The notes: generated by a model from the letters alone, not told the origin. A stretch of DNA of 47,324 bases from Clostridia bacterium (GCA_017512985.1 JAFWEJ010000016.1:1-47324); one strand, 5' to 3'; counted from the stretch's first letter, positions 24,407 through 33,343 are shown. Made by a program: numbers and translations.

Positions 24407-25789
24407 ATGAAGAAACTGGTTTCCCTGCTTCTCGTCCTGATGCTGGCGGCATGCATTGTTCCGTCCTTTGCAGAAGAAGACGAGTATCCCGAAATCGTTG
24501 AAGGCATCGATTTCGGCGGCGCGACGCTGTACATCAACCCCTATTGGGCCGAGCCTGACCGCGTTGAAAATCCTGACGAAGACGTTCAGGCCATGTACGA
24601 TTTCCGCGACTGGATCATGAAAGCCTACCATGTCAATATCGTTTACGAACAGCTTGGCGGCTGGGGCGATTCTCAGGTCGAGGAAATCCGGAACATCATT
24701 GACCAGAAGGATTCCAACACCTACCGCGTCATCCTGATGCCCATGGGATTCGTAGGAAGCCCCATGGCGAACAGCTGGTTCGCTGACTGGGCCGACAACG
24801 ATCTTATCGACCTTTCGGATACCAAGTACAACGCCGGCATTACGGACTTCATGACCAAGGGCGATTCCGTGTACGGCGTCACCTATGGCGTTGAACCCCG
24901 CGCCTGCCTGTTCTTCAACAAGAAGATCCTGAAGGACGCCGATATCGACTACAACGAGATCTACGACCTGCAGAAGAACGGCGAATGGACCTGGGACAAG
25001 CTGGAAGAATACTGCAAGAAGCTGCAGAAGGACGAAGACGCTGACGGCGTGCCGGAAGTCTACGGCATCACCGGCAACATCAACGATCTTTATATGTGCG
25101 CTGTGTTCTCCAACGGCGGTTCCTTCTTCGATTTCAACGATGAAGGCAAACTGGCCATTACCGCCGGCAGCGAAAACACCATTGAAGCCCTGTCCTGGGT
25201 TGCACAGCTGTGGCAGAATTACGGCCGTGCCCAGGCGTGGCCCGAAGAGGACTGGGACTACTTCATCAACGTCTTCAAGTCCGGCAACGCCGCCTTCTGC
25301 GTACATCAGACCTACGGCGGCTACAACGATCCGCCCTGCGATTTCTCCGATATGCAGGACGACTGGGGCTGCGTGATGATCCCGAAGGGACCCAAGGGCG
25401 AAGATTACAAGTTCATGGTCAGCGAGAATATCGGTATCATCCCGAACATCTACGACAAAGAGACCAAGGACAAGATCCAGTTCATCTGGGACCTGTACAA
25501 CTCCACCGCTCCCGGAGTGGACGAAGAGACTGCCTGGATCGGCAACAAATACACCAACACCCGCGGCGATACCCGCGCTGTGGATGAGACCTATGCTCTG
25601 ATGCGCGAGCCGAAGTCCGGCGCTGCCGACAAGTCCCTGTATCTTGGCGACAACAACACGGTTCTGGGTTCCAGCACAGGCGTCAACTATCTGTGGGGCG
25701 TTCTGTGGGGCAATCCGCAGGAACTGCTGGAAGGCATTACGCCGTTCTGGAACAGCCTGCTGGACACCTTCAATAATCCCGCCCAGTAA
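24407..25789 (+). CDS. Extracellular solute-binding protein, pair 2
   Basis: The 460-residue protein has a signal peptide that reads LAAC at residue 16, a possible lipobox, though signal peptidase I cleavage after SFA is also possible. The mature part fits a family 1 sugar-binding protein (WTWDKLEEYCKKLQKDEDADGVPE; AAFCVHQTYGG). It has the strongest ribosome site in the operon (AAGGAGG, 8 nt spacing), and codons look more biased to GGC, GAC and AAC than in its neighbours, consistent with high expression. A strong terminator follows. Confidence 0.92.
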   Translation: MKKLVSLLLVLMLAACIVPSFAEEDEYPEIVEGIDFGGATLYINPYWAEPDRVENPDEDVQAMYDFRDWIMKAYHVNIVYEQLGGWGDSQVEEIRNIIDQKDSNTYRVILMPMGFVGSPMANSWFADWADNDLIDLSDTKYNAGITDFMTKGDSVYGVTYGVEPRACLFFNKKILKDADIDYNEIYDLQKNGEWTWDKLEEYCKKLQKDEDADGVPEVYGITGNINDLYMCAVFSNGGSFFDFNDEGKLAITAGSENTIEALSWVAQLWQNYGRAQAWPEEDWDYFINVFKSGNAAFCVHQTYGGYNDPPCDFSDMQDDWGCVMIPKGPKGEDYKFMVSENIGIIPNIYDKETKDKIQFIWDLYNSTAPGVDEETAWIGNKYTNTRGDTRAVDETYALMREPKSGAADKSLYLGDNNTVLGSSTGVNYLWGVLWGNPQELLEGITPFWNSLLDTFNNPAQ

Positions 25790-25807
25790 ATCACTTCCGT
25801 TATCCCC

Positions 25808-25836
25808 GGACCGCCCGAAAGGGCGGTCCTTTTATT
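25808..25836 (+). terminator. Terminator of the sugar-transport locus
   Basis: GGACCGCCC-GAAA-GGGCGGTCC (25808-25829) is a perfect 9-bp stem with a GNRA loop, followed by TTTTATT. It ends transcription after the second binding protein. Confidence 0.92.
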
Positions 25837-25852
25837 CTGCCGGCCTCCGCTC

Positions 25853-25881
25853 TTGAATAATCCCGGAATAACGTGTAGGAT
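25853..25881 (+). promoter_or_regulatory. Candidate xylanase promoter
   Basis: TTGAAT (25853-25858) and TAGGAT (25876-25881) are spaced by 17 bp, just after the terminator and 40 bp before the xylanase ATG. The -10 is imperfect. Confidence 0.45.
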
Positions 25882-25921
25882 ATAGGCAGCCAAACAATAA
25901 CTCCGGAAAGGATGAAACAGT

Positions 25922-27478
25922 ATGTTTAAACGGATCCTGGCTTTTCTGGCTGCCCTGTCCCTTGCGGCGGCCTGCGCGCCTGCCGCGGCGGAGACGGCAA
26001 AAAATATATACGCATCTGACTTCAGCAGCGGTACCGACGGATGGTACGGACGCGGCGCGCAGGTTGCGCTGACCGGCGAGGGCACGCTGAAGACCACCGG
26101 CCGGACCAGCGACTGGAATTCCCCGGGCCGGAACTTCAATATGATCGAAGGCGCCCTCTATGAGATCAGCGCAGAAGTCAGGCAGGACACCGAAGGAAGC
26201 GTCCCCTTCATGATTTCCATTGCACATTCCGTATTCGGGGCGGAAAGCTATGAGAACCTGGCCCACGGAAACGCAAAGAAGGGCGAATGGACAAAGCTGA
26301 AAGGCGTCTATACAGCCGGAGCGTACGACCAGTATGTGCTGTATGTGGAAACGACAGGCAACCCCTCGCTTGAGTTTGAGATCCGAAATTTTACTGTGAC
26401 CGCGCCAAAGGGCGAACCGGAAGCGAAGGCCACGGAACCTCCGATGGAGATTCAGGCGGCTGAAAATGTACCGAGCCTGAAAGAGATCTATCGGGAACAG
26501 TTTGATTTCGGGGCAGCCGCCCCGTCCTTTGCGTTCCGGATTCCCCAATGCGTTGAACTGATCAAGGCGCAGTTCAACATCCTGACGCCTGAGAACGAGA
26601 TGAAACCTGACGCGATCCTGGATCTTCAGGCCAGCAAGGCGCTGCTGCAGGAGACGGGCGATGAAACTGCCGCTGCGGTGCATTTTGACAGCGCGAAGGC
26701 GCTGCTGGACTTCGCGAATGAAAACGAAATTAAAGTACACGGACATGTGCTTGTATGGCACAGCCAGACGCCGGAACAGTTTTTCCATGAAAGCTACGAC
26801 GCGGGCAAACCGCTTGTCACCCGGGAAGTGATGCTCGGCAGGCTTGAAAACTACATCAAAGGCATTATGGAATACCTGGACGAAAATTATCCGGGCGTCG
26901 TGGTGTCCTGGGACGTTCTGAACGAGGCGATAGACGACGGCCCCGGCAAACTGCGGCAGAGCAACTGGCTGACGGTGATCGGCGAAGACTATCCGAACAG
27001 GGCTTATGAGCTTGCAAGGAAATACGCCCCAGTAGGCACGAAACTGTATTACAACGACTACAACACCGCTGAACCCGCAAAGCTGAAGGGAATCGTAAAC
27101 CTGCTGAATTCCCTGATTGCCGACGGCAATATTGACGGCTACGGCTTCCAGATGCATCATGCGGCTTCTTATCCGTCCATGGGGCAGATTACCAACGCCG
27201 TGGAAACGATCGCGGCGCTCGGCATCCGCCTCCGCGTCAGCGAGCTGGACGTGACCGTCGGCAATAACAGCGAGAGTTCCTTTACACAGCAGGCAAAATA
27301 TTATGCAGACGTGATGAAGCTGCTGATTGCGCACAGTGATCAGTTCGAGGCCGTCCAGGTCTGGGGGCTGATGGATCCCATGAGCTGGCGCGCCAAAAAC
27401 TACCCGCTGCTGTTTGACGGAAAAGGGAACCCAAAACCGGCATTCTGGGCGGTGGCCGACCCGTATTCCGTGGAGTGA
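25922..27478 (+). CDS. Secreted GH10 xylanase with N-terminal carbohydrate-binding module
   Basis: The 518-residue protein hydrolyses beta-1,4-xylan outside the cell. It has a signal peptide (about 1-24), a CBM4/9/22-like beta-sandwich (about 28-160), a short Pro/Glu linker, and a GH10 TIM barrel (about 185-515). The acid/base is Glu335 in WDVLNEAI and the nucleophile is Glu441 in RVSELDVTV; HGHVLVWHSQTP is also typical. No dockerin or wall anchor is seen. It is the first gene after the transport locus and is followed 26 nt later by a cellulase. Confidence 0.95.
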   Translation: MFKRILAFLAALSLAAACAPAAAETAKNIYASDFSSGTDGWYGRGAQVALTGEGTLKTTGRTSDWNSPGRNFNMIEGALYEISAEVRQDTEGSVPFMISIAHSVFGAESYENLAHGNAKKGEWTKLKGVYTAGAYDQYVLYVETTGNPSLEFEIRNFTVTAPKGEPEAKATEPPMEIQAAENVPSLKEIYREQFDFGAAAPSFAFRIPQCVELIKAQFNILTPENEMKPDAILDLQASKALLQETGDETAAAVHFDSAKALLDFANENEIKVHGHVLVWHSQTPEQFFHESYDAGKPLVTREVMLGRLENYIKGIMEYLDENYPGVVVSWDVLNEAIDDGPGKLRQSNWLTVIGEDYPNRAYELARKYAPVGTKLYYNDYNTAEPAKLKGIVNLLNSLIADGNIDGYGFQMHHAASYPSMGQITNAVETIAALGIRLRVSELDVTVGNNSESSFTQQAKYYADVMKLLIAHSDQFEAVQVWGLMDPMSWRAKNYPLLFDGKGNPKPAFWAVADPYSVE

Positions 27479-27504
27479 TCATTCATTAAGGAGGGAACAG
27501 ACGA

Positions 27505-28752
27505 ATGCGAAACAGACGGCTTTTTGCGCTGATCCTGGTGTTCAGCATCATGCTCTGCGCGGCGCCCGGACTGGCTGAGCCGCCGGTCCGGACAGAAGGT
27601 ATCTCCATACCGGTGTTCGGGAATATCAAAAGGTTTGAAATTCCCGACAACGAAGCCCTGGCGCTGATACGGGACATGAAGTGCGGCTGGAACCTGGGGA
27701 ACACGTTTGACGCGCATCCGACAGGGAACAACAGATATTTCAGCGGTACCGGGATGGAGACCAGCTGGGTCGGAGTGAAAACCAGCCGGGAACTGATCGC
27801 GGCGATCAGGGAAGCGGGCTTCAATACGATCCGGATCCCGGTAAGCTGGCACAATCATGTGGATGAGCAGGATGTGATCGACCGGGAGTGGATGGACCGT
27901 GTGAGGGAAGTGGCCGGCTGGGCACTGGATCTGGGCATGTATGTGATCGTGAATGTGCACCATGACAACGATCCGGCTTTCTTCTATCCGGACACGGCAC
28001 ATTATGACCGTTCGGCCGCTTACCTGACTTCCGTCTGGAGCCAGATCGCGGAAGCGTTCAAAGAATGCGACGAGCACCTGATCATTGAGTCCATGAACGA
28101 GCCGCGCCTCACCGGTACGCAGTATGAATGGTACTGGAACAGCGATACGCCCGAGTGCCTGGACGCCGCGGAATGCATCAACCGGCTGAATCAGCTGTTT
28201 GTGGATACGATACGGGCATCAGGCGGAAACAACAGCACGCGTTATCTGGCTGTGCCTGCCTATGACGCGTCACCATGGTACGCTTCGGACCAGGCTTTCA
28301 ACCTGCCGCAGGATACGGCGGAGAACCGGATTATTGTTTCAGCGCACGCCTATACACCGTATGCTTTTGCACTGGACAAAGACAGCGGCGTGCACACATT
28401 TGAACCGGATGATTTCGCAAGCGCCAAGGAAATCCCCCAGTTTATGAACAGCCTGTATAACCGTTTTATTACGAACGGCATTCCGGTGGTGCTGGACGAA
28501 TTCGGCGCGCTTGACAAGGGCGGCAATACACAGGACAGGGTTAACTTTGCCGCTTTCTATACAGCTTCCGCAAGCGCCCGAGGAATCACATGCGTATGGT
28601 GGGACAACCACGCTTTCAGCGGTAACGGAGAACGGTTCGGACTGATCAGGCGGTCAACGATGGAATGGGTCTATCCGGATATCGTCCTGGCAATCCAGGA
28701 GAACTGCCTGTACAACAGGGAAACGGAAACGGCAGAAGAACCGGCGGCGTAA
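27505..28752 (+). CDS. Secreted GH5 endoglucanase (subfamily 4-like)
   Basis: The 415-residue protein cleaves internal bonds of cellulose, xyloglucan or mixed-linkage glucan. It has a signal peptide (1-24), the GH5_4-type entry GWNLGNTFDA, catalytic acid/base Glu199 in ESMNEPR and nucleophile Glu332 in VVLDEFGA. Length fits a single-domain enzyme with no binding module. AAGGAGGG precedes its ATG. It probably shares a transcript with the xylanase, and a terminator follows. The exact substrate is not decided by sequence. Confidence 0.93.
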   Translation: MRNRRLFALILVFSIMLCAAPGLAEPPVRTEGISIPVFGNIKRFEIPDNEALALIRDMKCGWNLGNTFDAHPTGNNRYFSGTGMETSWVGVKTSRELIAAIREAGFNTIRIPVSWHNHVDEQDVIDREWMDRVREVAGWALDLGMYVIVNVHHDNDPAFFYPDTAHYDRSAAYLTSVWSQIAEAFKECDEHLIIESMNEPRLTGTQYEWYWNSDTPECLDAAECINRLNQLFVDTIRASGGNNSTRYLAVPAYDASPWYASDQAFNLPQDTAENRIIVSAHAYTPYAFALDKDSGVHTFEPDDFASAKEIPQFMNSLYNRFITNGIPVVLDEFGALDKGGNTQDRVNFAAFYTASASARGITCVWWDNHAFSGNGERFGLIRRSTMEWVYPDIVLAIQENCLYNRETETAEEPAA

Positions 28753-28760
28753 TATGAGTT

Positions 28761-28794
28761 CGGGCAGTTCCGGCAAGGGGCTGCCCGTTTATTT
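28761..28794 (+). terminator. Terminator after GH5 gene
   Basis: CGGGCAG (28761-28767) pairs perfectly with CTGCCCG (28781-28787), followed by TTTATTT. Confidence 0.8.
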
Positions 28795-28798
28795 ACAG

Positions 28799-28827
28799 TT
28801 GCATGTAAACGTTTGCTGTGATAAGAT
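28799..28827 (+). promoter_or_regulatory. GH94 promoter with embedded cre/LacI-type operator
   Basis: TTGCAT (28799-28804) and TAAGAT (28822-28827) are spaced by 17 bp. The spacer contains ATGTAAACGTTTGCT (28803-28817), which fits every fixed position of the cre consensus WTGNAANCGNWNNCW and is also a typical LacI-family dyad. A repressor bound there would block polymerase. CcpA catabolite control or a local LacI-type sugar repressor are both possible. Confidence 0.7.
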
Positions 28828-28890
28828 GGCATTACGGAAAACCGATGCGATCCCCGTGATAAAACAATCCGTCAGCAGGAGGAATACAGG

Positions 28891-31278
28891 ATGAATTACG
28901 GCTATTTTGACGAAAAAGCCAGAGAGTATGTCATTACCAATCCCAATACCCCGGCGCCCTGGGCCAACTATCTCGGATCGCCCGAATACGGCGCAATCGT
29001 GACGCAGAACGCGGGCGGATACAGCTTTGTCAAGAGCGGGGCGGCCGGCCGGATTCTTCGCTATACCTTCAACCAGTTTGACGAGCCGGGCCGGTATATT
29101 TACCTACGGGATGAGGAAAGCGGCGATTTCTGGTCCGCCAGCTGGAGGCCTGTTGCAAAACCGCTGGAAGAGTATAAGACGGAATGCCGCCACGGAACGA
29201 GCTATACTGAGATTGTGAGCGAATACAGCGGTATCCGCAGCCGGGCGCTGTACTATGTTCCCATGGGCGCGACGCATGAGGTATGGCGGATCAGCCTGGA
29301 GAACCTGACGGACAGGCCGCGGAAGATCAGCGTGTTCGGATACGCCGAGCTCACGACCGAAAGCCTATATACGCAGGACCTGGTGAACATGCAGTATACG
29401 CAGTTCATCACGAAAACGGAATTCCATGACAGCTTCATTCTTGAACAGATCAACGAATTCAACTATCCGAGGCCTGACGGCACGACAGGCAGGGAACGCT
29501 TCTTCGGCCTGGCCGGGATTCCGGTGGCCAGCTATACAGGCCGGCGTGAACAGTTCCTGGGCAGGAACCACTTTGACAAGCCGCAGGCGGTACTGGACGG
29601 AAAATGCGACAACAGCCTGAACTACAACGCGAATCCCTGCGGCGCGCTCCAGTTCAGCGTTACGCTGAACCCCGGTGAGAAACGGACAGCTGCTTTCCTG
29701 CTGGGGCAGAAAACCGTGTTTGAAGCAAAAGCCATCATGAACCGCTATGAGAACACGGCGGAGACCGTAGACAGGGAACTGCAGGAACTGGTCGCCTACT
29801 GGCACGGCGAACTGGAGAACCTGAAGATCAGCACACCCGACAAAAACTTTGACGCGATGATCAACACATGGAACGCGTTCCAGTGTTTCACGACCTTTGT
29901 ATGGAGCCGCGCAGCCAGCCTGGTATACTGCGGGGAACGGAACGGATACGGATACCGCGATACAGTCCAGGACATCCAGGGCATCATGCACCTGGATCCG
30001 GAACTGGCGCGGAAACAGCTGACCTTTATGCTGAGCGCTCAGGTACATCACGGCGCCGGACTTCCGCTGGTGAAGTTTACGCACAACGCCGGGCATGAGG
30101 ATACACCGGAGCAGGAAAGCTACGTGAAAGCGACCGGCCATCCGAGCTACCGCGCAGACGACGCACTGTGGCTTTTCCCGACGGTATACAAGTATATTGC
30201 CGAGACGGGCAATACCGCATACCTGGATGAAGAAATTCCGTTCGCGGATAAGGATACCGGCACGGTCCGGGAGCACCTGAAGCGGGCGATCAACTTCAGC
30301 ATGACCCACCTCGGCCCGCACGGCATGCCGGCCGGGCTTCACGCGGACTGGAACGACTGCCTGGTGCTCGGCGACCAGGGAGAAAGCACCTTCGTGGCGT
30401 TCCAGCTGTATTACGCGCTGAACATCATGAAAGAATTCTGTGAAAACGAACCCGAATATGTGAAATACCTGGACGAAACCTCCGAAAAGCTGCTGAAGAT
30501 CCTGAACGACCTGTGCTATGAAGGCGACCGGTTTATCCGCGGCTTCCGGGATACGGGGGACATCATCGGCAGCGGCAGGGACAACGAAGCCGCCATGTGG
30601 CTGAATCCCCAGAGCTGGGCTGTGATCAGCCGCGCCGCCACGCCGGAGCAGGCGGAAAAGATCCTGGACACGGCGAACGAGAAACTGAATACGCCGTACG
30701 GCCTGGAACTGATGCAGCCGAGCTACCGGTTTGAGTATTTTGAAGGCGCAAGGATGCGGCTGTTCAATCCGGGCACCAAGGAGAACGGCGGTATTTTCTG
30801 CCAGCCCCAGGGCTGGGCAATCTTGGCGGAAGCGTTGTGCGGACACGGCAACCGGGCGTTCAGGTACTATGAAGAAAGCAGCCCCGCTTCCTTCAACGAC
30901 GATGCGGACCGCCGGGTAATCGAGCCTTACGTCCACGGCCAGTTTATCGAAGGGCATGAAAGCCCCTTTGCCGGCAGGAGCCATGTACACTGGCTGACGG
31001 GCACCGCCAGTACGGTGATGGTGGGTTGCGTGGAAGGCATCCTCGGACTGAGGCCGACTACGAAGGGCATTGAAATCTGCCCCGCGATCCCGAGCAAATG
31101 GGACGGTTTCACAATGGAGAAGGTTTTCCGCGGCAGGAAGCTGCATATCACCGTTGACAACAGCGCGCATAAGGAAGGGAAACCGGTCAAGGTGATCCTG
31201 AACGGCACAGAACGCGCGGCCGGACTGATCCCTGAGAGCGAACTGAAGGCAGAAAACGAAATCACCGTTGTGATGTAA
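28891..31278 (+). CDS. GH94 beta-glucan phosphorylase (cellobiose-phosphorylase type)
   Basis: The 795-residue cytoplasmic enzyme (no signal peptide) splits a beta-linked disaccharide or cellodextrin with phosphate, giving glucose 1-phosphate and saving one ATP. It has an N-terminal beta-sandwich (about 15-270), a helical linker, an (alpha/alpha)6 barrel (about 310-710) with GYRDTVQDIQGIMH and catalytic Asp within HADWNDCL (about 486-489), and a C-terminal sheet. Cellobiose is the likely substrate given the cellulase upstream, but cellodextrin or other beta-disaccharides are possible. AGGAGG lies 9 nt before the ATG. Confidence 0.93.
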   Translation: MNYGYFDEKAREYVITNPNTPAPWANYLGSPEYGAIVTQNAGGYSFVKSGAAGRILRYTFNQFDEPGRYIYLRDEESGDFWSASWRPVAKPLEEYKTECRHGTSYTEIVSEYSGIRSRALYYVPMGATHEVWRISLENLTDRPRKISVFGYAELTTESLYTQDLVNMQYTQFITKTEFHDSFILEQINEFNYPRPDGTTGRERFFGLAGIPVASYTGRREQFLGRNHFDKPQAVLDGKCDNSLNYNANPCGALQFSVTLNPGEKRTAAFLLGQKTVFEAKAIMNRYENTAETVDRELQELVAYWHGELENLKISTPDKNFDAMINTWNAFQCFTTFVWSRAASLVYCGERNGYGYRDTVQDIQGIMHLDPELARKQLTFMLSAQVHHGAGLPLVKFTHNAGHEDTPEQESYVKATGHPSYRADDALWLFPTVYKYIAETGNTAYLDEEIPFADKDTGTVREHLKRAINFSMTHLGPHGMPAGLHADWNDCLVLGDQGESTFVAFQLYYALNIMKEFCENEPEYVKYLDETSEKLLKILNDLCYEGDRFIRGFRDTGDIIGSGRDNEAAMWLNPQSWAVISRAATPEQAEKILDTANEKLNTPYGLELMQPSYRFEYFEGARMRLFNPGTKENGGIFCQPQGWAILAEALCGHGNRAFRYYEESSPASFNDDADRRVIEPYVHGQFIEGHESPFAGRSHVHWLTGTASTVMVGCVEGILGLRPTTKGIEICPAIPSKWDGFTMEKVFRGRKLHITVDNSAHKEGKPVKVILNGTERAAGLIPESELKAENEITVVM

Positions 31279-31279
31279 T

Positions 31280-31942
31280 ATGAAGGTTATTGCAAGGATC
31301 CGGAATCCTTACGACGGGAAATTCGGCGTACCCCGGCAGAGCGGACTGGTGGAGCAGGTGGTTTCCACAATCGTATTTGAGCCGGAATACCGGGCGGCCG
31401 AAGCGCTGAGGGGGATTGAGGAGTTTTCACACCTGTGGCTGATCTGGGCGTTTGACCGGACGGAGAGGGAAGACTGGTCTCCCACTGTCCGGCCGCCCCG
31501 GCTCGGCGGAAACCAGCGGATCGGCGTGTTTGCGACCCGGTCGCCCTACAGGCCCAACGCCGTCGGGCTCAGCTGCGTGAAACTGCTTGCCGTGGAGAAG
31601 GGAAACGAGGGCACGGTGCTGAAGGTCGCGGGCGCCGACCTGATGAACGATACACCGATCTACGACATCAAACCCTATCTGCCCTACGCGGACTGCAGGC
31701 CCGAAGCAACGGGAGGTTTTACGGACCGGACCGAAAAACGGACGGTGCGGGTGGAAATTCCGGAGGAACTGGCCGGAAATCTGAACACGGAAGAACTGGA
31801 AGCACTGAAGGCCGTGCTGAGGGAGGACCCGCGGCCGGCCTACCAGGACGACCCGGAGCGGACCTACGCGTTTGAATTCGGCGGGAGGCATGTGGAATTC
31901 CGGGTTCAAAACGACCGGCTTGAAGTTATAAAGCTGTGCTGA
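31280..31942 (+). CDS. trmO: tRNA t6A37 methyltransferase TrmO/TsaA family
   Basis: The 220-residue protein has the TsaA/TrmO beta-barrel (about 1-135) with KFGVPRQSGL, FSHLWLIWAFDR, RIGVFATRSPYRPNAVGLS and a C-terminal DIKPYLPYAD motif. TrmO methylates the threonylcarbamoyl-adenosine at position 37 of some tRNAs using SAM. A C-terminal extension follows (about 150-220). It starts one base after the GH94 stop and so is probably co-transcribed, though the functions are unrelated. Confidence 0.92.
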   Translation: MKVIARIRNPYDGKFGVPRQSGLVEQVVSTIVFEPEYRAAEALRGIEEFSHLWLIWAFDRTEREDWSPTVRPPRLGGNQRIGVFATRSPYRPNAVGLSCVKLLAVEKGNEGTVLKVAGADLMNDTPIYDIKPYLPYADCRPEATGGFTDRTEKRTVRVEIPEELAGNLNTEELEALKAVLREDPRPAYQDDPERTYAFEFGGRHVEFRVQNDRLEVIKLC

Positions 31943-31962
31943 AAGGCACGGCTTTTGTTTTT
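31933..31962 (+). terminator. Terminator after trmO
   Basis: GCTGTGC (31933-31939) pairs with GCACGGC (31946-31952), with one G-U pair, followed by TTTTGTTTTT. The stem includes the trmO stop codon. Confidence 0.8.
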
Positions 31963-31977
31963 CAATTGAATTTAGGG

Positions 31978-32006
31978 TTGCTTTTTTGGACGGGATATGG
32001 CATACT
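31978..32006 (+). promoter_or_regulatory. serC promoter
   Basis: TTGCTT (31978-31983) and CATACT (32001-32006) are spaced by 17 bp. A small hairpin (TGGGAC/GTCCCA, 32034-32051) follows before the ribosome site AAGGAGGATG. The leader is too short for a T-box. Confidence 0.5.
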
Positions 32007-32071
32007 ATGACATGTGGTTGGAAAATAACCCTGTGGGACAAAAACGTCCCAGTTAGTAAGGAGGATGAATT

Positions 32072-33148
32072 ATGGAACGCGTTTACAACTTCTCCCCGGG
32101 ACCTTCCCAGCTGGCTCTGCCTGTGCTCGAAAAAGCCCAGAAGGACCTGGTTTGCTATGGCGATACCGGCATGTCCGTGATGGAAATGAGCCATCGCAGC
32201 AAGATGTATACCGATATTTATGACAAAACCGTCGCGGATCTGCGGGACCTGATGAATATTCCGGAAGAATATGACGTCGTTTTCCTTCAGGGCGGCGCGA
32301 CCCAGCAGTTCTCCGCGGTTCCGCTGAACCTGATGGTGAACGGAAAGGCCGATTACATCGACAGCGGCAATTTCGCCCATCTGGCCGCGGAAGAGGGAAA
32401 GCGTTACGGTGAGGTGAACGTGGTCGCTTCCAGCCGGGAAGATGTGTATACCTATATTCCGGACCTGGACGCCATCAAGTTTGACGACGACGCGGACTAT
32501 GTCCATATTACCCAGAACAACACGATCTACGGCACCCGCTTTGTGGAACTGCCCAAATGCAAGGCTCCCATCGTCTGCGACGCCAGCAGCATGATCCTGA
32601 GCGAGGAAATGGACGTCACGAAGTACGGCGCGATTTATGCCGGTGCCCAGAAGAACATCGGACCGAGCGGCCTGTGCGTGCTGATTGTAAGGCATGACCT
32701 GGTGGGCAAGGCAATGGATATCTGCCCGAAGCTGCTGAACTGGCAGATCCAGGTTGAGAAGGCGAGTATGTACAATACGCCCAACACCTGGGGCATCTAC
32801 CTGGCCGGCCTGACCTTCGAGTGGCTGAAAGAGATCGGCGGCGTGAAGGCTGTTGAAGCAGTGAACAAGGAAAAGGCCGCCATGCTGTATGACTTCCTGG
32901 ACAACAGCAAGCTGTTCAAAGCGACAGCCCAGCCAAAGTACCGCAGCCGGATGAACGTGACCTTTGTGACCGGAGACGCCGATAAGGACGCTGCCTTTGT
33001 GAAGGCTGCCGCGGCGGAAGGCCTGGTCAACCTGAAGGGCCACCGCAGCGTCGGCGGCATGCGTGCAAGCATTTACAACGCGATGCCCATTGAAGGCGTG
33101 CAGAAGCTCGTGAACTTCATGAAGAAGTTTGAAGCGGAAAACGCGTAA
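32072..33148 (+). CDS. serC: Phosphoserine aminotransferase
   Basis: The 358-residue PLP enzyme converts 3-phosphohydroxypyruvate and glutamate to phosphoserine in serine synthesis. It begins RVYNFSPGPSQL, has the family fold type I pattern, the cofactor Lys in YAGAQKNIGPSG, and the C-terminal HRSVGGMRASIYNAMP phosphate-binding motif. Length is normal for the family. The adjacent serA encodes the preceding enzyme step; a 195-nt spacer with a REP-like repeat separates them. Confidence 0.96.
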   Translation: MERVYNFSPGPSQLALPVLEKAQKDLVCYGDTGMSVMEMSHRSKMYTDIYDKTVADLRDLMNIPEEYDVVFLQGGATQQFSAVPLNLMVNGKADYIDSGNFAHLAAEEGKRYGEVNVVASSREDVYTYIPDLDAIKFDDDADYVHITQNNTIYGTRFVELPKCKAPIVCDASSMILSEEMDVTKYGAIYAGAQKNIGPSGLCVLIVRHDLVGKAMDICPKLLNWQIQVEKASMYNTPNTWGIYLAGLTFEWLKEIGGVKAVEAVNKEKAAMLYDFLDNSKLFKATAQPKYRSRMNVTFVTGDADKDAAFVKAAAAEGLVNLKGHRSVGGMRASIYNAMPIEGVQKLVNFMKKFEAENA

Positions 33149-33163
33149 TTACATCAGGAACAT

Positions 33164-33281
33164 CCCGGCTTTGAACGGGAAGACAAACGAAGGGACACCG
33201 ATTCATTCACAATCTGTCCGATGAAACAGAGGGGACGGTTCTTCAGTTCCGGCCAAACACGTAACGGGAAGAACCGTCCCC
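33164..33281. repeat. REP-like element with two stem-loops between serC and serA
   Basis: A stem-loop GGACA-CC-GATT/AATC-TGTCC lies near 33193-33219. Next, GGGGACGGTTCTTC (33231-33244) and GAAGAACCGTCCCC (33268-33281) form a perfect 14-bp inverted repeat around a 23-nt loop. The GGGACGGTTCTT motif is, from memory, typical of REP-type elements spread by RAYT transposases in many bacteria. No transposase is present here. Confidence 0.7.
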
Positions 33282-33305
33282 GCAGTTTCACGGAAACCGG
33301 CCGGA

Positions 33306-33311
33306 TATAAT
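33306..33311 (+). promoter_or_regulatory. Candidate serA -10 element
   Basis: A perfect TATAAT lies 33 bp before serA. No good -35 hexamer is seen at 16-18 bp, and an REP-like element lies just upstream. Confidence 0.4.
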
Positions 33312-33343
33312 TTACTGCAGAAGGAACGAAGGGAGAAAAACAG

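Noticed and set aside
25720-25840. CRISPR or tandem repeat near the end of the transport locus
   Set aside because: Only a single terminator hairpin is present; no spaced repeats anywhere in the window.
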